The notes beneath the pieces were generated by a model. It did not search any database. It was not told where the DNA came from and saw only the letters and a list, made by a program, of their open reading frames with translations. This document shows, in pieces, positions 44,110-54,532 of a stretch of 64,000 nt of DNA. Positions within the stretch are counted from its first letter, which is position 1; each line of letters starts with the position of its first letter. The translations under genes and the position numbers were made by a program. Source of the DNA: Paratinospora sagittata (taxonomy: Eukaryota; Streptophyta; Magnoliopsida; Ranunculales; Menispermaceae); NCBI GenBank assembly GCA_035771175.1, contig CM069607.1:15694001-15758000 (forward strand). The letters are read 5' to 3'.

Positions 44110-45776
44110 TGTTAACTCAATAACCCTTATGTCCCGAATGAGAAAAATATATTTTGATGATTACAAACCACATTCGTATGCATATTACTACAAACATTGC
44201 ACACACGATGATGCATGAAAAATTCACGCAAGAGCACGTGGATGAGAAGCTCGTGATCAAAATGAAGATCAAGTCTATTCAGGAATTTACTATATACTGT
44301 TTAGAATGATTTAGACTTGTAAAATGTCAGTCATCACCTTATCCAACAAATTGTTCACTTCATGAATCCTTTCATGTTTCTCATAAGTTTTAACTATTGG
44401 ATTTCGAAGAAAATGATTTTTATCGATTTTACTCAAAGGGTTTTCAATTGATTTTTGAACCATTTGAACAATATTCTAAATGTTTGATCTGATCTAAAAA
44501 GCTCAAGTATTGATTTGATTTGATCGTGTTTTAGAAGATCAAATTTTAAGAAAAACTTTTTTCAGTGTCTTTCAGGATGCTGATGGTTGATCAGGACTCT
44601 AATGCAGTGGCTAGTCACTTAATTTTGAACCAATACTGCAGGATACTGATAGACCATCAAGGCGATGATGGTTTCTGGGTTTGAATGTTTATCGTTCACG
44701 TCAGAACGTTGATCGAGTATGAACGCCCTCATTGAATGAACCTAAAAATCAACAGTTGCGTGTCAGGATGCTAATTCAGGATGCTAATAGAGCATTAGCA
44801 CCCTCAACGAAAGATCTGGGTTTCTAAATTTTAGACCCATCAGGACACTAACACAGTATTAGCGCCCTCCTTGAACAAATTGGCAAAAGCTCAAATTTTT
44901 AAAATAGTGTTCTTCATGACGCTAATGCAACACTGTTAGAAATTTTGAAAAAACTGTCAACCTGTGTTGTTTCTGAAACTTTCTATTCTTGTGATTGTAC
45001 AGATGCTTCAGGTTTATCGAACAGTCTGAAGATACACATTTTGATGAAACAATTTGACCGTTTGATTTGAAATTCAAATCGAGCACCAAAATACTTTTTG
45101 ATAATCAAAATCTAAGCATGTTTTATAAATACCTCGTTGAACCGTTGAAACTAAGATAAAATTTTGTTTTCTTTTGAGCAAAATCTTTGAAAGTTCGTCA
45201 ATCATTTTTTGCTGCCAAAAGTCTTGATAATCTTCTTAAAATACTCTGATTTATAAATCACCTTCTAGATTAGTTGTCATTCACTTTCATATATTTCAAA
45301 ATCCGTTGAAGGAAAGAGGAGCAATAACCTCTCAATTTTTAGCCAAGCTTTATCTTTCAATCATTGCTCTGTAAGTATTTCGGTTGTTCTTGGTAAAAGA
45401 ATCAAATTCTTAAACTTGTATTCTCTTTGAGTAAGTGACTGTCTGTCATTAAGATTGAGCAAGTGTTCCTCAAGATGTGTAACGGTTGTTATCAAGCTCG
45501 TGAAATTGAGAAAAGGCGTAACGGTTTACTCTTCACCAATTAGAGGATTTGATAGTGGAGTTTTGACAAAATCCTAGTCGGGGAGAATAAGTAGTAGATG
45601 TAGGCAAGGGCCGAACCACTCTAAATCTTTGTGTACTTTGTTCATTTTTCTGTTAGTTACAGTTATTTATTGTTCTTGTTCAAATCAATAAACTGCTTGT
45701 TTTGAAAGGTATAATCCGCTTAGTTGTCTAATTCACCCCCCCCTCTTTGACACATCTAGGCCAACACTTAATCTTT
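44110..45776 (+). repeat. Element H 3' LTR with palindromic U3 repeats
   Basis: 1667 bp, TGTTAACTCAAT...GGCCAACA. The first part (GATGATTACAAACCACA) is homologous to 48600-48660. Positions about 44570-44940 hold degenerate repeats around AGGA(C/T)GCTAAT..ATTAGC(G/A)CCCTC, e.g. GCTAATAGAGCATTAGC at 44783-44799. TATAAATA lies at 45124-45131. Confidence 0.85.
45124..45131 (+). promoter_or_regulatory. Element H LTR TATA box
   Basis: TATAAATA in an AT-rich context, about 650 bp before the LTR end. Probable pol II start for this LTR. Confidence 0.6.
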
Positions 45777-46459
45777 GTTTGATCGAATCAAAACTTTCTT
45801 CCATGTTTTTCAACGGTATTTTTGTTGGCATGTTGACCCTCAGCCTAGTGTGTTTTCATGATTGTAAACAACATGTATTGTTTACTGATGACTTTGATCA
45901 AGTTGTTTCAATACTTAAATGATTATATCAGAATAGTCAACCGAAAAGTAAAAGTCAAAGCTTGAATTGAATCAAAGCAATTTGGACGATCAAGATCATA
46001 CCAATGTAATGTAATTGCTTAGATTCTATAGAGATGTAGAATATCTTTCATTTTGTGCCAGCCAATTTACATGCACGCATCATATCTTTCAACAATCCCT
46101 ATATTTTTTAAAAGTCAACTGTTTTGACAAAGTTAGTTTTTCTCACGTATGTGATCGAATTCATTTTTTATTTATGTCTTGATCACAAACTATTTTGTTT
46201 ACATCGATTCGAGACTTAATCGTGTGTATTTAATTTTTTTTTCATAAAAAAGTCAACCATATTTGAAAGTCAAACTAGTTCTTAATTTGGTCAAAGTTTG
46301 ACTTTTCATCAAAAGTGGTTTGAACATTTGATCGATCTTTGATTTGATCAAACCATATATTTTCATGTGTATTTAGACTTATTTGATCAAGGAAATATGT
46401 TTTACAGATGATTTACTCTTCAAAAAATAAATTTTAGAATTCAAGTTTGAGAAGAAATG

Positions 46460-47010
46460 TGTTTCTCTTACAGAAACTCTCTGTGTGGACGTAATCCATG
46501 CAGAAATGTGTTTCTTATTTAGAAACGAGTTTCTCTTGAGCTCAAAATGATGAATTTCTTCATTTCACACAGAAACACATTTCTCCTTTAAGAAACTCAT
46601 TTCCTTGATTTTCTAGAATGATGAAAATTTATTAATTGAAACAGAAACAAGTTTTAAACACATTTTTCTTATAGAAACGCGCTTCCTACTTTTTCTAGAA
46701 ATCCATGCCTCTGAAATTTCTCAGAAACTCGTTTCCTAAGAGAGAAACGTGTTTCTCACTTTTCGGGATTTTCTAGAAATTCAAATAGAAACGCACTTCT
46801 ATAACAGAAACGCTCTTCTATCTTTTTTTGCCAATTTCTGGATTTTAAAGAGAAACATGCTTCTATTAAAGAAACGCGCTTCTCTCTTTTTGTCAAATTT
46901 TTATTCTGACAGAAACACGCTTTCTCACAAAGAAATGCATTTCTTCCTAGAAAACAAAGAGTTGTTTTCTAGTTCATTTTGAACAGTAACGTGGTTCCTT
47001 CACAGGAAAC
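46460..47010 (+). repeat. Array of imperfect GAAAC-N-GTTTC palindromes
   Basis: About 18 occurrences of AGAAACNNGTTTCT-like words, e.g. AGAAACGAGTTTCT (46521), AGAAACTCGTTTC (46721), AGAAACGTGTTTCT (46743) and AGAAACGCGCTTCT (46869). They often come in pairs 20-30 bp apart, immediately upstream of the LTR TATA box. Confidence 0.85.
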
Positions 47011-47040
47011 GTGTCTCATACTTTTTGAATAATATTTTTC

Positions 47041-47048
47041 TATAAATA
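47041..47048 (+). promoter_or_regulatory. Element I LTR TATA box
   Basis: TATAAATA followed by a C-rich TACAACCC stretch; directly downstream of the palindrome array. Confidence 0.7.
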
Positions 47049-47473
47049 CAACCCTTTGCTCATTCATTTCAACTTTTTGCAAAATCAATTACTTGTTGGA
47101 TATTTTTGTGTTCTTCAAAGTTTTAATGCTCAACAAGTTTTTCAAGAGTTGTGAGTTCCTACATTACTTAAAAGAAATCTCTTACACCTCAAGTCTTCAC
47201 TTCTCGAAGAAAATCACTCTAAGGGTTTTCAAGTGATTAGAAAAGTGGTTTTTGATTGTGCACCTCATCATCATCATCATCTTTCAATCAAAATCCAAAG
47301 GTATATCTTCCATTATTTCAGCTTGAGCATCATTTCATATTATTTGGCTGTGCACATATTGGAAGGTACTCATTCAAACTTGTAAGCTTAAATTCCATAT
47401 CCTTGTAAGTTTGAATGTATATTGGATAGGTTGCCAATTGGGGAAGATTCCATATAGGAAGTCTTCAAGGTCT

Positions 47474-47618
47474 TGTAACGGTCTGATTCACACCCGCAAG
47501 TGAATCAAGGTAATGGTTGGATTCACACCTGTAAGTTGAATCAAGTGTAACGGTTTGATTCACACTCGCAAGTGAATCAAGTGTAATGGTTTGATTTACA
47601 CCCGTAAGTTGAATCGAG
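47474..47618 (+). repeat. Four tandem palindromic units in element I R/U5
   Basis: Units of 35-37 bp start TGTAA(C/T)GGTTTGATTCAC. Unit 3 contains TTGATTCAC..GTGAATCAA, a perfect 9-bp-arm palindrome. They lie downstream of the TATA box, so they would be transcribed. Confidence 0.88.
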
Positions 47619-47834
47619 TTAGTGAGTTTGAGAAATCCTAACCAGGGAGATCAGGTAGTGAACGTAGGCGGTTGGTGCCAAACCACTATAAATCGTCGTG
47701 TCCATCTTTATCTCCTTGCATTTTGTTGTGTTTTGATTTTAATTTTATCTTGCCACTAATTGTCATTTAAGATTATGCGAAAACCAACATAGTCCAATTC
47801 GCCCCCCTCTTGGACTAGAATTTGGGCCAACAAG

Positions 47835-47846
47835 TAGTATCAGAGC
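47835..47846 (+). promoter_or_regulatory. Element I primer-binding site
   Basis: TAGTATCAGAGC, one base from the tRNA-Met complement, two bases after the LTR end. Confidence 0.85.
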
Positions 47847-47887
47847 GGGTTTTTCGTCTCAAAGTTATCTAACAATTTCTTTGAGTG

Positions 47888-48585
47888 ATGGCAGCAAGCT
47901 TTGGTGGTATAAGTTTATTTGAGGAAGGTCTTTCAACGAATTGGCCACCAGTGTTCCAAGGAGAATTCTATACGCAATGGAAAATAAGAATGAGAATCTT
48001 CTTGTATGCGCAAAGCATAAAGTTATGGGAGATACTTATGAATGGCTATGAGACTCCTACGAAAATAGTTGGTGGAACTAAGGTTTTTAAGGATAGATCG
48101 AAATGGACATCAAGTGAGAGAAGACAAAAGCAGCTAAATGATCAAGCAATCAACATCCTATATTGTAGTCTTTCATCAAATGAGTTTAATCGTGTGAGCT
48201 TATGTGAAACGGAAAAAAGAGATGAAACAAGCTCGAAGTGACTTATGAAGGATCAAATAAAAGTGGAGTCACCGAAAAAGAAGAAACAAAAGAAGATGTT
48301 GAACTTGAAGGAAGTGATTCATGTGATCAAGTTGAACAAATATAGATTGAATCAAAAGAATTAAATGAAATTATTCTTATGGAAGTTGATGAGAATGAGT
48401 CTTTGGCATTGTACGCTAATATTGAAATCGAGTCCTCATCAGGAAGTGATTCAACCGATGAAGATGAGAATTCAACTACACAAGAATCAAATTTCTTGGA
48501 TGAAAAGAAGGAAAAAATTGAGCAAAAATGTTAAGTTTCAGAAAAGGAAAAAGTTTGGAGCAAAACCAAATGAATTGATTTTTAA
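47888..48585 (+). pseudogene. Element I gag fragment
   Basis: ATG 47888 (MAASFGGISLFEEGLSTNWP) follows a GTG in frame. NWPPVFQGEFYTQWKIRMRI, LWEILMNGYETPTK and NDQAINILYCSLSSNEFNRV are SIRE-like gag signatures. It stops at 48239-48241 soon after ETEKRDE, where it should continue KEIWDKLE. Downstream is an acidic, shifted remnant (ESSSGSDSTDEDENSTTQES, about 48430-48490). No zinc knuckle survives. Confidence 0.8.
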
Positions 48586-48589
48586 TCCA

Positions 48590-49350
48590 AATGCCCTCAT
48601 GACCCAGATGAGAAAAAATATTTTGATGATTACAAACCACACTTTGATTACAATTATAGTATATGCATTGCACATCTAATTTTACATGAAGATTCACAAA
48701 GACTTGGTGATGCATGGTGAAAAAACTTTCAAGATCAAATTGAAGACCATGATTGTTCGAAGACATATCTTTGTGTTATTAGACTGTGTTTAGGTTGTAC
48801 AATCTCTGTTATCATATGATTCAACAAATGTGCATGATTGCATGGTTTAGTCAATTCGATTTCAAAGTATTTTTTATTGATTTTATCGATCACTCAATGA
48901 ATTTTCAATGTATGATTTGATTCAAAATACCAAGTGTTTAATCTTGTTTAATCGAGCTTTAAAACGTTGAAAAATGTCAAAATTGTTTTTAAGTGTCCAC
49001 CAGGACGCAGATGCATCAATCAAGACGCTAGTGTCTCAGAAGCGCCCTCCTGTACTTGGTAAGTAAGGACGCTGATGAAACATTAGGACACTAATAAGGT
49101 TCTAGGTTGAAAATGCTCTTATCTATCAGGACACTTACGTCTTGAGTAGCACCCTCATTGATTCAACCAAATGAACTTATCAGGACGCTTTTGTTTTGTG
49201 CACCCCCCTTTATTTCCTCTATAAATAGAGAGGGATGAGGGGAGTTTCTTCACTCACCCTGCTCACCTCCCTTGTTTTTCTTCTCTCTTTAAGAAATCTC
49301 TACACTCCTTACTCAAACTTTCTATTTTTCTTCATAATTTCTCTTCAAAA
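48590..49350 (+). repeat. Partial SIRE-like LTR with TATA box
   Basis: Homologous to the first part of H's LTR (GAGAAAAA..TATTTTGATGATTACAAACC, about 48610-48650). It has the same kind of AGGACGCT..GCGCCCTCC repeats (49000-49200), then CTATAAATAG (49219-49228) followed by a pyrimidine-rich leader that runs into ORF M. The usual LTR 3' half is missing. Confidence 0.75.
49219..49228 (+). promoter_or_regulatory. TATA box upstream of ORF M
   Basis: CTATAAATAG, about 127 bp before ATG 49355, with a TC-rich leader between. Looks like a pol II core promoter of LTR origin. Confidence 0.65.
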
Positions 49351-50129
49351 CTGGATGAAGCGAAGACAAAAGAAGTCTAGGAGGCAAGTTGAAGGTGAAA
49401 GTTCTAAACCCATTCCTTTCTCTTCAATTCCAGTCTAGACAGGAAGGCTGGTAGCCTTACCAGAAAATTACTACCCAATGTTTCACAAAAAACTTGCGAC
49501 CCTAGGTTGGACACCAGTTATAAATCTTGAAATGTGCATTTTTCAGTCTTTAGTTGTATCATTTTATGAAAATTTGACTGTCCAAAACTCTGGTACCTTC
49601 ACCATCACTACGATTTCTGCCCAAACGAAATTTATTTTTTATTTTTTATTTTTGTGAAATACAGGGTATTACAGAAGGTGAATGATATAGATATAACCCT
49701 CACGTCCGAAATACTGTCAGAGATTTTAGGAATCCCTGAGGACCACTCTGTGATTTTTATACATCCAAAGGTAGAGAAAGCGCGGTCCCAAGCTCACAAA
49801 ATATGTTTAGGTGTCTTGCTTAACAATCTGACTTCATTGTCACTACAATCTTTGCCAAGGAAATTAAAGAGCAATATAATGCACTTATTCAAGTGATCAT
49901 GTCAAGCATTCTTCCCCAGACTTGTAAAAGATCCACCACTACTCATCCTCAGTGTTTTTTGGCATATTGTTTGGTGAAGGAAATTCACGTGAATCTTCCT
50001 TTATCATCTTATGCCATATGGCATATGTCACTCAAGTACGAACCCGTCTTCTATACAAAGCATTATTAAACAAAGTGTTCCGTCATTTCAGAGTTTTTCC
50101 TAGCCTAATCGAGATAGCATTGATAAGTT

Positions 50130-51959
50130 GAGTTTTAGGTTAGTGATTTGCATGTTAATTTGTTAGATTTTTTTTTTTTTTGAGAAGAAACAAGTATAAC
50201 CCCGTACCCGCCCCGCCCATGGGAAATCCAACCCCTTAGGAATCGACTAATACCCACACCAACAAACACTTGACACAGCAACCCGACACTGCACGAACTC
50301 AGCACGAACCGCGTTTAAAAATCTGCCTCAGTGTTGTCGTAGTGTACTCCCCAACAGAGTGCCCACACCTCGTCAGGAAGAGTCTCCTGTGCACCTGAAA
50401 ATGTGACTTAAACTTGTCCTTGCCAAGGCTTGAACTCGCGTCGCCTCCTTGCCCCTCAAAGCATCGAACCATTGGACCAACGCATCGTTGGCAATTGTTA
50501 GATTTTTAGGTTCATTTGGTTAGTTTTTAGGTGATTTTGCATGATTAGTATACTTAGTTGTTTTAGGTTTATTTAGGTTTCATTTTAGGTTTATATAGGT
50601 TTTTATCATGAATAAATAACTTTTTGATACTTGTTAATATCATAGAAGTCATATACTTTGAGTGCATTTTATTATAGTTAATACTTTGATAAATTGCATA
50701 AAATTTACACTTGTTTATACTTTGCTTTGTAGGTAAATAAAGAGCTTTAAAGTGGGTTGAAACAAGGTTCAAATGGCGCTCAAAAGAAAGCAAGAACATG
50801 TGCAAAAAATGGAGAAAATCAGCTAAATCCACAAGCCACCACCACCAAAAACCCGTGATTAGGTGCCACAGCACCCAGATCATAACATAGTGGTGGTGAA
50901 GAACCGAAACTGGGCGCCCAGGCTAGGTGCCACGGTGTCGGTGAACCCAAAAATGCGGAATGTTGTGTTTTTGCGAGTTTTTGGAAACCCTTTTTTGTCT
51001 TTTGACTCACTTAAGTGTATAACTCGTGTTTAGGGTTTCTTTTATCATTATGGAGGATTAGAATTAGGTTTAGAGAGAAAAAAGGAGGCAAGAAAGAGGA
51101 GAAAAAAGCTTGGAGGCTTGAAGAAACCAAGAGGAGGAATATGATTAAACCACCATTGAAAGGGGTTTCTAACCTTGTTTTCCTAATCTTTGTGCTTTGT
51201 AATGTTTTCTTCCATAGTTTTATTTCTTTTTCATCTTGTATCCATGACTTTGAACATGAGCTAAGTTTTTAATCTAGATTTTTGATTGATCTATCTTGGA
51301 TTCTATGGGTTAACTATCATTGTTTATGTGTTTTTGAATAATTTTTTGGGTTTATTTACAATTTTCTATGCTTAATGCCTTTAAATTGTTGGCCACTCTT
51401 TGAATGACTTTAGATTCGATTTCTTACACTTGAGAGAGGTGTTATCGAATTGAAAAATGAAAATTGTGACTTAGAGTATTAGTATCGAGTCGATAGACCT
51501 ACGAATCCCTTTGAAATCCTTCAAAATGAATCATAGATTTTAATGCATGCTTGATCCATTAGTTTACACTCGAGAGAGGGAACTAATTGGTTAAGTATAG
51601 ATTTTCAAATTACATTCGAGAGAAGGGTTTGAATGGATTAGGATCCATAATTTATAAATCCAAAAATTAATACAATAGCACAATTTTTTGAAACCCATAG
51701 GAGACAACATAATGATATCATTACTCTAGAACTTTTATTCATCGATTTTCTCCCACTTTTATTGAAATTTGCATTGATTTACTTTAATTTTGTTCACTTT
51801 AATTTCAGCAATTAATTCATCCCTTTTTGATCACCTAGATAAAATTAAAACCATAGTAGTTTTGGGCATTTTATATTAGTAAAATTCACTTTTCCTGTGG
51901 ACGACAACCCGACTCACCTCGGTATATTATAACTTGATATTCGTACACTTGCAAAACAA
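50130..51959 (+). repeat. LTR-like insertion L2 (plus orientation) in ORF M
   Basis: Starts near TGAGTTTTAGG (about 50128) and ends ..CACTTGCAAAACA at 51959. It shares start, GGCGCC-containing middle and GACGACAACCCG..TATTATAACTTG ending with the minus-oriented L1 at 38416-39775. It includes the SINE at 50173-50494. ORF M continues on both sides, so it behaves like a solo LTR, but I could not identify a TSD. Confidence 0.6.
50173..50494 (-). mobile_element. tRNA-derived SINE (minus strand)
   Basis: Flanked by a 13-bp direct repeat TTGTTAGATTTTT (50160-50172 and 50495-50507). On minus it starts TTGCCAACGATGCGTTGG, with box A-like TGGTCCAATGGTTCGATGC and box B-like GCGAGTTCAAGCCTTGG. It has a GC-rich body and ends in an A-run (T-run on plus, 50170-50181). 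About 320 bp; inserted in LTR L2. Confidence 0.88.
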
Positions 51960-52699
51960 ATTATTCATGATCAAGCATCTCCCTTGTATGGTGACATCAA
52001 CAAAAAGACGTTGAGACAGAGTGGAAACAGGGGAAATCTCGCAGCTAGGAGCCAAGTCAATGAGCCAAATGAATGGGAAGATTTTCCAAAAATAGAGGTT
52101 GACACTCCTCAAGACGACCTCGAAGACTTCAACTTTGATTTCTCTGAAACACCTGTGGGGGAGATAGATCTTCCTACAGAAAGATCCTTTCCTCCGTCTC
52201 CTACTATAAACAATACGGACACCCAACAACAACTAGTACACCAAGGAGCGGATGATGAAAAGCATGAGAGAACAATTTGAAGAATACAATCTTAGTCTCA
52301 AGGAAAGTAAAGAGGCTATTGGCTCACTGCTAAAGTGGCTTGAAGAATGCCATGCCGCAGTACCAAGGATTACTCCTCAATTTCCAGGTGGGGGAGAAAT
52401 TGGATAATTGTCCCAAAAGGCATAGGATTCGTCAGTAAGTCTGAATCTCAACTTTGAAGGCTCTCAGTTTCCTAACCCAGCGTTTGTTGGGCAAGTTATG
52501 GAGACTCCTATATACTCTCCCAACATGGAACAATCAATATCTCAATTCTCCTCTGAACATTTTGATTTCATACCTTGAACAATCAGTAGATGAATTTGAT
52601 ATATTTTTTTAATTTCGTACTTTAGTTGTTGCAGTAGCCTTGCAATAGTTTAAAATAGTTTCGTAGTAGATTCGAAGTATGGCCTATGTATGAAAATTT

Positions 52700-54396
52700 C
52701 CAGATTTGGGGCTTTTGATGCTCTTGATATAAAATCTGAAAAATTATGCAATGTAGGTCTAATTGGACATGATTAGGGTTGTTTGATGATTGAATTAAGT
52801 GGGTTCTCATAATGGATACCCTAAGGTTGACTAATTTTGATCTAGGCTAAGTATTTGACATTTTTCATGTACTTTGACAATTTTGCATGTAATTTGGGGA
52901 TTTTGCCCAAATTGGGAGTTTTCACCCAAAGCAAGTCAATTTATGAAATTGACTTGGGGATTGTTTAATTGGACCCAAATTGAGTAGAATCATGGGTTTA
53001 AAATGTTAGAACCTATGTTAAATTGATATGACTTAGTTCATTTTGACCTTATGTTTTATATTGGCCTAATTGGAGATTTTGACCAAGACTTAGTCAATTA
53101 ATGAAATTGACTTGATGTATAGTCTAATTGACCCTAATTATAATTGAATTTCATGTATATTAGTGGTTGGATCATGGGATCACCCTATTACATTCAATTT
53201 AGGTCAATCTTCGTTTAATTGAGTCTAAATGATCAAGTTGGGCAATATGGAAATTGGGTCAAGGGGGTAATCAATTTAATTGACTATAGATTATATTTGA
53301 ACATGGGGTTTTGACACACTTTATGACTGATTTTCAGTTGTGTAAACCATGTTATTTCCAGGTCTTCTGATTGATCTTAAACCCGTTTAGTCAATTGGAG
53401 AGTTTTGGCAATTGGATTGGCTAGACTTAGCCAATCAAGTGTGAGTGTTCTTTTACTTTTGGATTATTTATATGTGGCATTGTAGTATAGAAATGTTTTA
53501 AATGCTTATGTATGATGGTATGCATGTTTTAATATTCCATGAAATACATTTGAGCATAATTCATTGGGATGACAATTTGGGTTGAGGCTCCTAGTTGGAA
53601 TTTTCTCTTTTTGGGAATTCTCGTAAGTCTAGCGGCAATCCCAGTTGTGTACCTGGCAGAGGGTTTTATGGCTTGTGTATGGGTAGGTTAGTTTAGGCTA
53701 ATCTTACGTGTTGCACAACCCCAGAAATCCTATTAGGATACGAGTATTGTGTGTGTGTTCATGTACTGTGTGTAGCGCACCAGCCTTGAACCCCCGTACT
53801 CAGGAGGTGTTAGGATTGCATGAGCATGACTATAAATGTTATGCATCGTCTTATGTATGACTTGATCCGTTATGTTAGCATGTATGTAATCTATTTCACC
53901 ATCATGATATTTCAATTGTTTTATGATCTTACCATGTTTTATAAATGCACGTATATGCCACTTGTAAATAACATTCACTAAGCTGGCTATAGCTCACACC
54001 TCACCATCTTCTTTCAAGATCTAATAGAAAAGGAAAAGGGAAGGCTTGACTACAAAGCGACCCTTGTTTTTGTTCAATGTAGGTGTTGTACATTTAGTTT
54101 TGTATTTTGATAATTATGTACATGATAACACCTAGTAATTGTATATTTAACACATAGTTGGGATGTGTTGGATTTTGTATCATTTTGAAGACTTTGGAAT
54201 TTTATATTTGGTAATTTGGAGAAGTAATATTTTATTTCATTATGATCATGTTAGTTGGTTGTTAAGGATGTACTTTTATTTCTTTTTGGGGATTCGTATA
54301 TGTATTTTAGGCTGACGGGACGTCGGGTGTACCGATGGAAGGTATACACGGAGGTTCCCGTGCCGGTCATGACGTCACGTATAGTGGGTCGTGACA
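52700..54396 (+). repeat. Long LTR P, plus orientation (5' end not resolved)
   Basis: Ends ..AGTGGGTCGTGACA at 54396, the mirror of the TGTCGCGACCC/TGTGGCGACCC starts of LTRs G and N. The interior has repeated GTCAAT..ATGAAATTGACTTG words (52920-53130) and a GCTATAGCTCACACCTCACC stretch (about 53985) like the GTGAGCT words of related LTRs. The left boundary could not be set, and 52579-52700 is AT-rich with nothing recognised. Confidence 0.55.
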
Positions 54397-54532
54397 CCAT
54401 ACCACTCCAAAGTTAGTGATACAAAAGAAAGAATGGTTGTAAGTCGGCCCACCAAGGATAGTCTTAAACAAAAGATTTTCATTCATATACATAAAAAAAA
54501 AATTATAATGTCAGTAATCAATCTTGATTTTA

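Larger units (their letters stand above)
38161..45776 (+). mobile_element. SIRE-like copia element H, heavily interrupted
   Basis: In order: gag N-terminus (38168-38415), a foreign minus-oriented LTR, gag continuation (39776-40000), a second foreign LTR, RT-RNase H (42450-43781), a non-coding tail with a purine tract, and a 3' LTR (44110-45776). The 5' LTR is gone. Gag rest, protease, integrase and RT N-terminus are deleted at about 40005/42440. Motifs and the 1.7-kb LTR fit the SIRE/Maximus lineage. It is inactive. Confidence 0.8.
45833..47832 (+). repeat. Element I 5' LTR
   Basis: 2000 bp with perfect 7-bp inverted ends TGTTGGC/GCCAACA. The U3 carries a long array of short palindromes (46460-47010). 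TATAAATA lies at 47041-47048. Four palindromic tandem units sit at 47474-47618. Confidence 0.85.
45833..48585 (+). mobile_element. SIRE-like copia element I (5' LTR plus gag)
   Basis: 5' LTR 45833-47832, PBS TAGTATCAGAGC (47835-47846), gag from ATG 47888. Downstream of gag the sequence runs into a partial LTR of another SIRE-like copy at about 48590; protease to RNase H are absent. It is either a deletion derivative or a recombination product between two elements. Confidence 0.8.
49355..52578 (+). pseudogene. ORF M: plant transposon-protein-like, split by an LTR and a SINE
   Basis: ATG 49355 gives a basic N-terminus (MKRRQKKSRRQVEGESSKPI) and a stop at 49436. The same and neighbouring frames continue with FHKKLATLGWTPVINLE, QSLVVSFYENLTVQ, DIDITLTSEILSEILGIPED, THPQCFLAYCLVKEIHVNLP and KALLNKVFRHF-like pieces to about 50125. 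Coding-like sequence resumes after 51959 (YGDINKKTLRQ, an acidic stretch, the coiled-coil-like EYNLSLKESKEAIGSLLKWL, and NMEQSISQFSSEHFDFIP-stop at 52578). The pattern W..., FYxN/xM, ILxIP and the order of blocks resemble Pfam's 'putative plant transposon protein' domain. The assignment is by eye. It is broken and not translatable as is. Confidence 0.6.

Noticed and set aside
46460..47010. CRISPR-like array
   Set aside because: Units are short, degenerate and irregularly spaced, with no conserved repeat-spacer periodicity, and they lie in a plant LTR.
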